From contig NZ_JAPVRC010000001.1 of NCBI RefSeq assembly GCF_030345335.1, forward strand, positions 682,001 through 746,000: a stretch of DNA of 64,000 nt, written 5' to 3'. Both the position numbers and the translations under genes were made by a program. The stretch comes from Halobacillus campisalis (GTDB taxonomy: Bacteria; Bacillota; Bacilli; Bacillales; Halobacillaceae). This document shows, one piece after another, positions 9,762-18,151 of this stretch. The number at the start of each line of letters is the position of its first letter. Within the stretch, counting starts at the first letter, position 1. The notes beneath the pieces are model-generated. The model was not told where the DNA came from. It worked only from the letters and a program-made list of their open reading frames with translations, and did no database searches.

Positions 9762-10517
9762 TTAGAAGAAGCTTCCTAAATACCAGTTGATCAATTGAAT
9801 TCCGTAAAAATAAGAGGCTAGGCTCCCTATGGCAATGAATGGTCCAAAAGGGATAGGATTCTTTCTTCCAACCACTTTCAAGCTCATTAATACAAGGCTC
9901 GCGGCCGTACCAATCAATACAGCTAAGAAAAATGACACGATCAGAAGTTTTACCCCTAATGCAAATCCGATCACTGTAAACAGCTTCATATCACCACCAC
10001 CCATACCTCCTCGGCTGACTATAATGATCAAAGCTGTACCTGCAAAACCAAGCCCCCCGCCTGCAAGTGATGCCCACCAGGGGTCTATTGGGTCCGCTAT
10101 GCGATAAATCATTATGAGAAAAGCAAAAAACACCAGCACTTTATTTGGAATAATCATATATCTTAGATCACTGACCACGATAATATGAAACATAGAAACC
10201 AATAATAGAGCGAGAAGAAGTTCAAACTGAAAGCCTAGAGATAAAAAACTTGCAGCAAAAGCCAGTCCACTGAAGAATTCCATAAAAGGATAAATCGGAG
10301 AAATGCGCTGTCGGCAATGACGGCACTTTCCGCTTTGAAGGGTGAAAGATAAGAGAGGGATTAATTCATACCAGCTTAATGAATGGCGGCAGTGAGGACA
10401 GTAAGACCTGTCTTCCTTGAACAGTTCTCCTTTTGGAACACGGAGTCCTACCACATTGTAAAAAGACCCTAAGATGATACCTAAGATAAAAAAATATAGA
10501 ATGAAAAAAGTTGTCAT
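9762..10517 (-). CDS. comC: ComC/PilD prepilin peptidase
   Basis: Membrane aspartic protease that cleaves, and in many species N-methylates, type IV prepilins. The two CxxC pairs of the zinc-binding loop (CPHC and CRHC, about residues 38-64) and both catalytic aspartates (VSDLRY and GGGDMK) are present. About eight membrane segments and 251 residues fit the family. The ATG at 10517 follows AAGGAGAG; the 13 codons upstream are unlikely to be translated. In B. subtilis this gene, next to folC, serves DNA-uptake pseudopili. Here it sits inside a pilus operon. Confidence 0.93.
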   Translation of the reverse strand: MTTFFILYFFILGIILGSFYNVVGLRVPKGELFKEDRSYCPHCRHSLSWYELIPLLSFTLQSGKCRHCRQRISPIYPFMEFFSGLAFAASFLSLGFQFELLLALLLVSMFHIIVVSDLRYMIIPNKVLVFFAFLIMIYRIADPIDPWWASLAGGGLGFAGTALIIIVSRGGMGGGDMKLFTVIGFALGVKLLIVSFFLAVLIGTAASLVLMSLKVVGRKNPIPFGPFIAIGSLASYFYGIQLINWYLGSFF

Positions 10518-10596
10518 TGTTCTCTCCTTGGTTATGTATAGAAGAAAATCCCCCATGAAGAGGGACTTTCATCAATATTAAAACGATCTAATTATT

Positions 10597-10974
10597 TTAT
10601 TCAGAGCTTGCCTGCTCGTAGGTCTCACCATCTAACGTTACGGTACCATTACTTAAATTAACAGTACTATCCGTTTGGCTATAGACACCCCCGTCAGGAT
10701 TTTCTACATCCCCGTCTATATAGCCCTCATCAATCAAATCAGCCAAAGTGATTGTCTCATCGTCAACGTCTTCCGTAACTTCATATAGCCTTGCCGCTTC
10801 TCGTAAAGAAGACGCATTCGCTTCATGAGCATCCGACTTTGAATTATCAATTACATTTCCTATAGCCGGTACTGCGATCGCAGCTATGATTCCAAGAATG
10901 ACAATAACCGCCAGCAGTTCTACTAACGTAAACCCTTTTTGACTCTTTAGTGCTTTCTTCCATCTTTCTAACAT
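10597..10974 (-). CDS. Major type IV pilin-like protein
   Basis: Type IV prepilin of 125 residues with a short basic leader ending KG, then FTLVELLAVIVILGIIAA, the class III/IVa cleavage and assembly segment, with Glu at +5 of the mature protein. The globular domain is small and very acidic (about 45-125). It is likely the main pilus subunit because it is short and sits between pilC and comC in the assembly operon. It has no cysteine pair. Confidence 0.87.
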   Translation of the reverse strand: MLERWKKALKSQKGFTLVELLAVIVILGIIAAIAVPAIGNVIDNSKSDAHEANASSLREAARLYEVTEDVDDETITLADLIDEGYIDGDVENPDGGVYSQTDSTVNLSNGTVTLDGETYEQASSE

Positions 10975-11169
10975 ACATTTTCCCCATTTCTTAAGTATTA
11001 ATTGCCAATTATGACCAGGTCGGTTGCACTACTTGCTCCCAGCCCTCCAAGTGCCCAAATATAGAGTTCTGTTCATCGCACCTCTAACATATGACTTATA
11101 AACTAATTCTATTTTACTAAATCAACTAAGTGTTTACTATAGTAAACACAAAATCAATGTGTAATTTCA
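10975..11169. other. 195-base gap upstream of the pilin gene
   Basis: AT-rich spacer between pilC and the pilin gene. No strong terminator or perfect promoter was seen. It is the longest gap in the pilus operon, so an extra pilin promoter or RNA processing here would be reasonable. Confidence 0.4.
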
Positions 11170-12372
11170 CTAAATCTGCTCGAATATGGAAAACATCGGC
11201 ACAGCCACCGCCGTAACGATCCCGCCGACCATAACAGCTAATACTACGATCATGATAGGCTCTATCAACGTTTTGATGCGATCGGTAGTGTGATCGATTT
11301 CTCTTTCATAAAAGTCAGCAACTTTGCTGAGCATTTGGTCTAAAGCCCCCGTTTTTTCTCCTATGATGATCATTTGGGTGACCAGGTTAGGAATAGCCCA
11401 ATGGTCCCTGAAAGGTTCAGCCATCGACTCCCCTTTTTCCATAGAGTCTGCGCTCTTTCTCAAAGCTTGTTCAATTACTTTATTTCCGACAATTTTTTCT
11501 GTGATATAAATAGACTGAAGGATAGGCACGGAACTGTTGAACAAAGAGCTCAATGTTCTGGTCATTTTAGATAGAGCTGCCTTTTGTATGAGTTTTCCAA
11601 ACAGCGGTATTCTCATTTTATAGTAGTCAGTATAATAAGCGAACGCAGGGTGACGCTGGCCCGCCTGGTATCCGAACACTAAAAGGACTGGGACGGTGAG
11701 CATTAACCACCAATAAACTCCAAAAAATGTGCCGATATTCAATACAAAATGCGTAAAGGGCGGAATATCACTCCCGAAAGATAAGAACATATCCTCAAAT
11801 CTGGGAACGACATAGCTCAACATGAAAACCACAATAGAGAGTGCAATGAGACCTACCACGAACGGATAGGATAACGCAGATATAACTTTCTGTTTCAAAT
11901 CGTGCTGCTTCTCATAATAACTTGCCATACGCTGTAAAACTTCATCAAGGTTACCCCCAGCCTCTCCTGCGCGAACCATATTGATAAAAAGCACAGGAAA
12001 AACATCTTGATGGCGATCCGCCGCATCCGAATAAGCATGCCCTGCTTCTAACTCCTCGGCAACATCACGCAGTACCTTCTTTAAAGATTTACTATTGCTC
12101 TGCTCCATTAGAATATAAGTCGAATCAAGAATGGACACCCCTGCTGCAATCAACGTTTCAAATTGACGTAAATAAAGAACAAAATCCTGGCTCTTTACCT
12201 TTTTAGCTAATCGGATTTCTTGATATAAAAATCCATTCATTTCTTCAATATGAGCTATGAACATACCGGATTCTCTTAATGACTGCAGAGCCTCCTGTTT
12301 GCTTTCCGCTCTTATTTTTCCACTCTTCTTCCTGCCTTGCTTATTCCGGCCGTCGTATTTGAAGTGAGCCAT
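11170..12372 (-). CDS. pilC: PilC/GspF-family pilus platform protein
   Basis: Polytopic platform protein of type IV pilus/type II secretion machines. It has two repeated GspF cytoplasmic domains (about residues 68-190 and 270-390), each followed by hydrophobic helices, three membrane segments in all. The MVRAGEAGGNLDEVL and IGEKTGALDQML signatures mark the two repeats. Length is 400 residues, as usual. It starts three bases after the pilT stop, with the expected pilB-pilT-pilC order. Confidence 0.94.
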   Translation of the reverse strand: MAHFKYDGRNKQGRKKSGKIRAESKQEALQSLRESGMFIAHIEEMNGFLYQEIRLAKKVKSQDFVLYLRQFETLIAAGVSILDSTYILMEQSNSKSLKKVLRDVAEELEAGHAYSDAADRHQDVFPVLFINMVRAGEAGGNLDEVLQRMASYYEKQHDLKQKVISALSYPFVVGLIALSIVVFMLSYVVPRFEDMFLSFGSDIPPFTHFVLNIGTFFGVYWWLMLTVPVLLVFGYQAGQRHPAFAYYTDYYKMRIPLFGKLIQKAALSKMTRTLSSLFNSSVPILQSIYITEKIVGNKVIEQALRKSADSMEKGESMAEPFRDHWAIPNLVTQMIIIGEKTGALDQMLSKVADFYEREIDHTTDRIKTLIEPIMIVVLAVMVGGIVTAVAVPMFSIFEQI

Positions 12373-12374
12373 TG

Positions 12375-13412
12375 TCAGCCTCTCTCCTGTATGTATGGAC
12401 CTGCATGATCTTCTGAGATTTTACCTTCATCCAACAGCTCTCTCACAGACATTTCCATCGTATGCATGCCTTCAGATTTAGCTGTCTGCATTATGTTCTG
12501 GATCTGATGGATCTTTTCATTTCTAATCAAATTCCTTACCGCAGGGGTATTCATTAATATTTCTGTCGCAGCTTTTCTTCCTTTACGATCTTTCGTTTGG
12601 AAAAGACGCTGGGAAACGATGGCTTGTAATACCGATGCTAATTGAATTCTTACTTGAGACTGCTGTTCGGGTGGAAAAACATCAATCACGCGATCCATCG
12701 TTGCTGAAGCCCCTGTCGTATGGAGCGTTCCTAGAACTAGATGCCCCGTTTCCGCAGCAGTAATCGCTGTTGATATCGTTTCTAAGTCCCTCATTTCCCC
12801 GACTAAAATGACATCCGGATCCTGCCGCAGGCATGCTCTCAACCCATTGGCGAAATTTTTCGTATCGAATCCAATTTCCCGTTGGTCGATAATGCAATGA
12901 TGATGAGAATGCAAGTATTCAATTGGGTCTTCAAGTGTAATGACATGCCTTCTCGAATGGTGATTCATATAATCGATCATCGCCGCTAGAGTCGTACTTT
13001 TACCACTTCCAGTCGGACCTGTAACTAGTACAAGCCCCTGGGGGGAGTTAGCGATGTTTTTTAATATATCCGGCATAGATAAACCTTCAAGGGTCGGAAC
13101 CTCCTTCGGAACAATCCGGATAGCTAAAGAAATACATCCTCTTTGATGATAGGCATTGATGCGGAACCTAGAGATCCCCGGGATTCCATAAGAAAAATCA
13201 AGCTCTCCTAAATCTTTGAATTTTCCCCACGATTCTTCAGATAATATTGATTCTGCCATTTCCTGTATACTTTCAGGCGTAAGAACTTCTTTTCCATATT
13301 GCTTTAGTTCCCCGTGTAATCTGAATACAGGAGGAACCCCTACCGTAAGATGAATGTCAGAAGCTTCTAACTTGTATGCGGCTGTCAACAATTCTTTAAA
13401 ACGTTCTAACAT
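12375..13412 (-). CDS. pilT: PilT, pilus retraction ATPase
   Basis: Hexameric retraction ATPase of 345 residues. It shows Walker A GPTGSGKST (about 132-140), the Asp box, Walker B (ILVGEMRD, about 198-205), the His box (HLVLGTLHTT) and the C-terminal VRNLIRNEK element needed for retraction in PilT. Its presence suggests retractable pili and possible twitching motility rather than a simple pseudopilus. Confidence 0.95.
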   Translation of the reverse strand: MLERFKELLTAAYKLEASDIHLTVGVPPVFRLHGELKQYGKEVLTPESIQEMAESILSEESWGKFKDLGELDFSYGIPGISRFRINAYHQRGCISLAIRIVPKEVPTLEGLSMPDILKNIANSPQGLVLVTGPTGSGKSTTLAAMIDYMNHHSRRHVITLEDPIEYLHSHHHCIIDQREIGFDTKNFANGLRACLRQDPDVILVGEMRDLETISTAITAAETGHLVLGTLHTTGASATMDRVIDVFPPEQQSQVRIQLASVLQAIVSQRLFQTKDRKGRKAATEILMNTPAVRNLIRNEKIHQIQNIMQTAKSEGMHTMEMSVRELLDEGKISEDHAGPYIQERG

Positions 13413-13430
13413 ATGAAAACACCTCCTGTA

Positions 13431-15050
13431 CTAATCATTTAGTGCCACCCGCAAGACTTCATCAATCGTCGTCAATCCTTTTTTAACTTTTAACAGTCCA
13501 TCGTCAATTAAAAAAATCATTCCATTCTTCAATGCATATTCTTTTATTTTTGAAATCGATTGATTGTTCATCATCATTTGGCGGATATCATCGTTGATGA
13601 CGAGAATCTCCTGAATCGCTAGTCTTCCTCGGTAACCGGTGTGCTGGCAATTGCCACATCCGGCTCCCTTATGGATTTTTTCAATAGGTAAACCTCTTTT
13701 TTCAAAAGGCTCTTTTTCCATCGGAGTCGGTTCAACTTCTTTTATACAGTTCGGACAAATTTTTCGTACGAGCCGCTGAGCTACAATACCCGATAAGGAA
13801 GATACAACTAAGTACGGCTCAATGTCCATATCAATCAGTCGCGGGATCGTTGCTATGGCGCTGTTTGTATGTAATGTTGATAAAACGAGATGTCCTGTTA
13901 AAGAGGCACGCACAGCAATCTCAGCTGTTTCAGAATCTCGGATCTCTCCAACCATAACGATATCCGGATCCTGGCGAAGCACAGAGCGTAATCCCTTTGA
14001 AAAGGATAACCCCACCGAAGTTTTCACTTGCACTTGATTGACTCCCTCTATTTGATACTCCACAGGATCTTCGATCGTGATGATATTTTGCTGATCTGTA
14101 TTAAGGTGGTTCAATGACGCATAGAGGGTAGAAGATTTTCCAGACCCAGTTGGACCAGTGATCAAAATTAGGCCGGAAGGTTGTTCGATCAATTTCAAAT
14201 AACGTTTATAATTAATCTTGTTGAATCCTAATTCTGAAAGTTTATTCAGAATACTGCCCAAATCTAAAATCCTGATGACTATTTTTTCACCAAAAACAGT
14301 AGGTAAGCTAGATATTCTAAGGTCAACAGGGATAGAGTTCACATCTGTTTTTATTCGTCCATCTTGAGGCAGCCGGCTTTCCGTTATATTCAGATTACTC
14401 ATGATTTTCACACGCGCAGTTAAAGAGTTTTGTATGGACTTGGATAAGGATTTTTCTGTGCGAAGCAAACCATCTACTCGATACCTTATGAGCACTTTTG
14501 TATCCTGGGGGTCAATATGAATATCACTCGCCTTCAGTTGGATCCCGGTTTGCAGAATCTGATCAACAATGCGAATCGCAGGCGATTGGTCATCGTCACC
14601 TCCCGTTACCTCTTCCTCCTTCTGACTCATTCCATAATACTTGTTGATGGTATGCAAAATCTCCTCACGTGCAGCGATCACAGGTGAAATTTGGAAGCCG
14701 GTGCTGATTTGTAAATCATCAATCGCATAGTAGTCCATCGGATCACTCATAGCGAGGGTCATGATATTGTTTTCTTTCTTTAAAGGCATCACGATATTTC
14801 TCGCAGCAAATTCTTTATCGACTATATTCATTAAACTTGAATCAATCGGATAACGATAAAGAGAAACGTGAGGGACGCCTAACTGGAATTCGAGCACCTC
14901 TATCAGCTGTTGTTCAGTAATCAATCCTCTCTCCAAGAGGGCATCACCGAGTTTCTGTTTATCCTTCTTGATAAGCAGGGTGTCATGGATTTCCTGTTCA
15001 GATACCAGCCCTGTCTCTTTTAAAATATCACCAAGCCTTTTTCTTTCCAT
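13431..15050 (-). CDS. pilB: PilB, pilus extension ATPase with MshEN-type N-terminus
   Basis: Extension ATPase of the GspE/PilB family, 539 residues. The C-terminal motor has Walker A GPTGSGKSS, Walker B VGEIRDSET and a tetracysteine zinc site (CPNC ... CGNC). The N-terminal 60 residues carry two tandem motifs, RLGDILKETG and KLGDALLERG, each followed by a helix. These resemble the MshEN c-di-GMP-binding consensus, although the first repeat ends in Lys where Gln is usual. It starts at ATG and follows the VanW-like gene by 18 bases. Confidence 0.95.
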   Translation of the reverse strand: MERKRLGDILKETGLVSEQEIHDTLLIKKDKQKLGDALLERGLITEQQLIEVLEFQLGVPHVSLYRYPIDSSLMNIVDKEFAARNIVMPLKKENNIMTLAMSDPMDYYAIDDLQISTGFQISPVIAAREEILHTINKYYGMSQKEEEVTGGDDDQSPAIRIVDQILQTGIQLKASDIHIDPQDTKVLIRYRVDGLLRTEKSLSKSIQNSLTARVKIMSNLNITESRLPQDGRIKTDVNSIPVDLRISSLPTVFGEKIVIRILDLGSILNKLSELGFNKINYKRYLKLIEQPSGLILITGPTGSGKSSTLYASLNHLNTDQQNIITIEDPVEYQIEGVNQVQVKTSVGLSFSKGLRSVLRQDPDIVMVGEIRDSETAEIAVRASLTGHLVLSTLHTNSAIATIPRLIDMDIEPYLVVSSLSGIVAQRLVRKICPNCIKEVEPTPMEKEPFEKRGLPIEKIHKGAGCGNCQHTGYRGRLAIQEILVINDDIRQMMMNNQSISKIKEYALKNGMIFLIDDGLLKVKKGLTTIDEVLRVALND

Positions 15051-15068
15051 AGGGGCCTCCTTCGAAGT

Positions 15069-16436
15069 TTACTTAAAGTACAAAACTTCATCTTCATTTT
15101 CCCAAATCCCTTCCCCTTCTTTCTCTTCATCACTATTTTCGTCTTCTTCAAATGAAGGGTTGGATTCTTCAATAGTCTCATCCACCTCACTCTGTGGACC
15201 ATCAGTATCTGAATCATTTCTCTCAGGTGAAGAGGAATCGCTGTCAGAGGCAGGAAAATCTTCTTCCATCTCTTCTTCGTCCATTGTGTTTTCTTTAAGT
15301 AAACTGCTTCGGACTTCTATACGATTAACAGGGGGGTAATAATCACGGCCCATTTTTTCCGTTCGCTCACCATTTTCATTCGAAATGACTCTTGTCGTCA
15401 CAGCGCTTCTGCCAGGTTGTCCTTCTTCTTCAACCTTAATTTCCTGTTCATTGAGATCAACAGAATATTCAACAACTGTCCGGGAAGGAATTTCTTTTTC
15501 TTCTTCAGTATGAGTTTTGACTTTACTCCCCATAGGATAGCCCCGAATTTCCAATGTAAGCCGGTTGTCGATTATTGAGAACACCAAATCATAAGTGTAT
15601 TCATTCGGGTTCGTAAAAGAAAGGTCGTGTGATTTATCAAAATCAACAGCAGCTTCTTTTCCTATATCTGCGAAATCGGGGAGCTGCTGGCTTATATGTC
15701 TTTCATCGATCGAAAAGTTTGTATTGAGGACGGCTGTATAGACAGCGGTTGCAAATCGGTGTTCATCTTCCTCATCGATGGATGCAGGAAGGGATTCAAT
15801 AGTGTCAATTATAGAAAAGCTGCTTCCAGGCTCTAAGGACACGGAACCTAGCTTGTCCAAAAATTCCGCTAGCTGTTCTCTATCCTTAATATTGATTTCT
15901 GCAGTAGAAATCGTTTCATATAAAGCCTCTACATCAGGTGGTAAAAATTCATAAACAGAATAGGCAGGCAAGTTTTCCGGAAGGGTTGATGCGTCAGTTT
16001 CAACTTGAGCGACAAGCTCTTCTGATAATAAATTATCGCTGATGTTTTCCCCCGTACTTCTTTTAAAATCATCGAGATGAGAGCGGTCTACTTTAATAAC
16101 TGCAGCAGTATTTTCCCCGCTCTCACTATTATGTAATGAAGCTTCTGTAGATATTGTCAAAAAAGAATCCTGAAAACGTAATGTATTCTCCTGAGTTTCT
16201 ATCTCGATAAGATGGTTTTTCTTCCATTTGGAGAATTGATATTCCAATTTTCCGGCGGCTTCTTCTTGATTCATATCCTCAACATTCACTCCGGCTATTT
16301 GAGTGCCCTTAGCAAACTTTCCGTGCTCACCTGATACGATTTGCCAGCCAAGGGGTCCTCCATACGTAACACTTAATATGAAGAGTACCATGCTCGTCAT
16401 TATGATTAAACCTTTCCATTGGCTCACCTTGATCAC
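15069..16436 (-). CDS. VanW-like secreted/membrane protein in pilus operon
   Basis: Membrane-anchored exported protein of 455 residues. A signal-anchor (about residues 8-28) is followed by a peptidoglycan-binding-4-like region and then a VanW-like domain (about 190-310) with PGSSFSII, FATAVYTAVLNT and ERHISQQLPDFADIGKEAAVDF. A G5-like strand region and a very acidic, Ser/Glu-rich tail complete it. The molecular role of VanW domains is not established; in other Firmicutes such proteins also occur next to type IV pilus genes. The GTG start overlaps the upstream stop (GTGA). Confidence 0.75.
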   Translation of the reverse strand: MIKVSQWKGLIIMTSMVLFILSVTYGGPLGWQIVSGEHGKFAKGTQIAGVNVEDMNQEEAAGKLEYQFSKWKKNHLIEIETQENTLRFQDSFLTISTEASLHNSESGENTAAVIKVDRSHLDDFKRSTGENISDNLLSEELVAQVETDASTLPENLPAYSVYEFLPPDVEALYETISTAEINIKDREQLAEFLDKLGSVSLEPGSSFSIIDTIESLPASIDEEDEHRFATAVYTAVLNTNFSIDERHISQQLPDFADIGKEAAVDFDKSHDLSFTNPNEYTYDLVFSIIDNRLTLEIRGYPMGSKVKTHTEEEKEIPSRTVVEYSVDLNEQEIKVEEEGQPGRSAVTTRVISNENGERTEKMGRDYYPPVNRIEVRSSLLKENTMDEEEMEEDFPASDSDSSSPERNDSDTDGPQSEVDETIEESNPSFEEDENSDEEKEGEGIWENEDEVLYFK

Positions 16437-17098
16437 CTCATCCTTCTTTGTGGGACATCGACATTAATTTCTGCAATCTCATAATCTTCGACCTCTGTCT
16501 TTTCTTGTTCCGAAGCAGTGACATGTTCTATAGGTTGATTTTTAATAGGTTTTTCTTCCTCTTCCTCAAAAATGGCTTCTAAACGACCCTCTACCTCAGT
16601 AATAAGAATGGGATTCTTATCTTCCTGCTGAGCATCAGGAATTGTTCGCTTAGAAAACCATTCTTCTTCAATATCAAATGCTTCATTGTTTACTTTCAAT
16701 TGATTAAAAGATACCCGCTCAGGAATAACTTCTTCTTTGACACTTTCCTTTTCGGAGGAAGTGTTTTGTTCACTCAAAAAAGAGGATCCCTTTTGCGTAT
16801 ATTGATCATTAATTTTATTTACTCGTACATTTATTGGCTCGATTTCGTCTATACTCTCATCTTGAGAGACTTCAACAATTTTACGTCTGATCATTATGTA
16901 AGTCGAAAAGATGAGAATGCTGCCAAGTAATACTGTACCCCATAATTGGAATATCGTATTAGCAAAAATGATAATTATACTCACTGTGACCGCCGCACCG
17001 AACAGAAGAAATAGACTTTGTCTATCAGCTCCAGATCGATAGGTAGTTATTAAAGCAATAACGACAATCAAAGATAAAACAAAGAATATGATCTGCAT
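16433..17098 (-). CDS. Hypothetical membrane protein with acidic tail, pilus operon
   Basis: I do not recognise this protein. It has three hydrophobic segments in the first 80 residues (about 2-20, 30-47 and 50-70). A long hydrophilic, Glu-rich tail of about 140 residues follows and should be cytoplasmic or surface exposed. It is the first gene of the pilB-to-pilO run and overlaps the VanW-like gene by four bases, so a role with the pilus is a context inference only. Confidence 0.7.
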   Translation of the reverse strand: MQIIFFVLSLIVVIALITTYRSGADRQSLFLLFGAAVTVSIIIIFANTIFQLWGTVLLGSILIFSTYIMIRRKIVEVSQDESIDEIEPINVRVNKINDQYTQKGSSFLSEQNTSSEKESVKEEVIPERVSFNQLKVNNEAFDIEEEWFSKRTIPDAQQEDKNPILITEVEGRLEAIFEEEEEKPIKNQPIEHVTASEQEKTEVEDYEIAEINVDVPQRRMR

Positions 17099-17211
17099 GC
17101 CACTTCCTCCTCACCTTGCTTAAACTTCCAAGCACTGCAGTTAACAACTATTACGCAGCATGATGATTTCCTTCTGTAAATTGATTAAATGGAGCTGGTT
17201 ATAAGGTTTTT

Positions 17212-17634
17212 TTATTCTGCTGATTCAATAGTTACCGTACCTTCTATAACTTCCTCAACTTCTCCTGACCTGCCTATACTTTCGTATTGAAGTTTATTAG
17301 GTTCGGTAGGATGCTCAAAAACGCGGACCGTATATTCGGTTTGCAGGGATGCGTCATCCATGGTTATCGTCGTTTCGCTTCCCCAATACTCTAAAATTTG
17401 CTGCGAGGTATCTCCTTCAACAATTTCTGGTTCTATCTTATTTAGAAAAGATCGGAAGTAATCCTGGCCCATCACAGCCAGGTTTTCAGCTTGCAGGTGC
17501 TTTTGCGAGAGTGTGACCTGTTTACCTGTGGAGGTCAATTGAAATCCAGCCACCGTAAATAGAAGTCCCATGAAAACGATAAGAAATAAAACCATAATTA
17601 AAGCAGCGCCCCGCTCATTGCTAAAAAGTTTCAC
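17212..17634 (-). CDS. PilX-like minor pilus subunit
   Basis: Single-pass protein of 140 residues whose N-terminus (NERGAALIMVLFLIVFMGLL) resembles the PilX N-terminal domain of minor pilins and T2SS GspK-type proteins. Processing by ComC is possible but the usual Glu+5 is missing. The rest is an acidic beta-rich domain. The GTG start overlaps the stop of the upstream minor pilin (GTGA), so the two form one unit. Confidence 0.7.
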   Translation of the reverse strand: MKLFSNERGAALIMVLFLIVFMGLLFTVAGFQLTSTGKQVTLSQKHLQAENLAVMGQDYFRSFLNKIEPEIVEGDTSQQILEYWGSETTITMDDASLQTEYTVRVFEHPTEPNKLQYESIGRSGEVEEVIEGTVTIESAE

Positions 17635-18113
17635 GAGGGATTCACCTCTTCATCTATGTATTGGTACACTTCTGTTACAAGGGATAAATCACCGCTTTGT
17701 AAAGTTCGATACACCTCAACTTTCATACGTACGACCAATCCTTTTTCCGCTTCGTTCTGACACAGATTCACAACTAGGTCATAGGTTTGATTTTGAGAAG
17801 ATGTGTAATATAATCGGTTAGAACCATCTGATTCAAATTGACTGTTTATATTAGATAAAGAACTTACATTCACTTGCTGATGTTCACTATCTGATTCACA
17901 CGCAGCAGGGTCCTGGCTTACGATCTGCTCCGACTGTCCCGCATGAAAAGCGACTTCTTGTGCAAGATTTGTTGCATCAAGCTCACTTTCGACTCGATCG
18001 GTGGATGCAGCATAATTAGAAAAAACGGCAAGAAACACTGTCGCTATGATCCCTACCAATGTTATTGCAGCCAACACTTCAATTAAAGTGAAGCCATCTT
18101 CTTCGGCATTCAT
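17631..18113 (-). CDS. Minor type IV pilin (PilV-like)
   Basis: Prepilin-like protein of 160 residues. The leader ends in DG, then FTLIEVLAAITLVGIIATVF gives the classical hydrophobic assembly helix with Glu+5. The globular part contains two cysteines near residues 75 and 118 that could form a disulfide. It overlaps the PilX-like gene by four bases and is divergent from the giant pilin gene, with only 38 bases between start codons. Confidence 0.82.
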   Translation of the reverse strand: MNAEEDGFTLIEVLAAITLVGIIATVFLAVFSNYAASTDRVESELDATNLAQEVAFHAGQSEQIVSQDPAACESDSEHQQVNVSSLSNINSQFESDGSNRLYYTSSQNQTYDLVVNLCQNEAEKGLVVRMKVEVYRTLQSGDLSLVTEVYQYIDEEVNPS

Positions 18114-18151
18114 AATATCACCACTACTTTTGTCTAGTTAGGAGAACCAGT

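Noticed and set aside
14968-15339. 123-codon plus-strand ORF
   Set aside because: It is a Ser-rich shadow of the acidic tail of the VanW-like gene and the pilB start.
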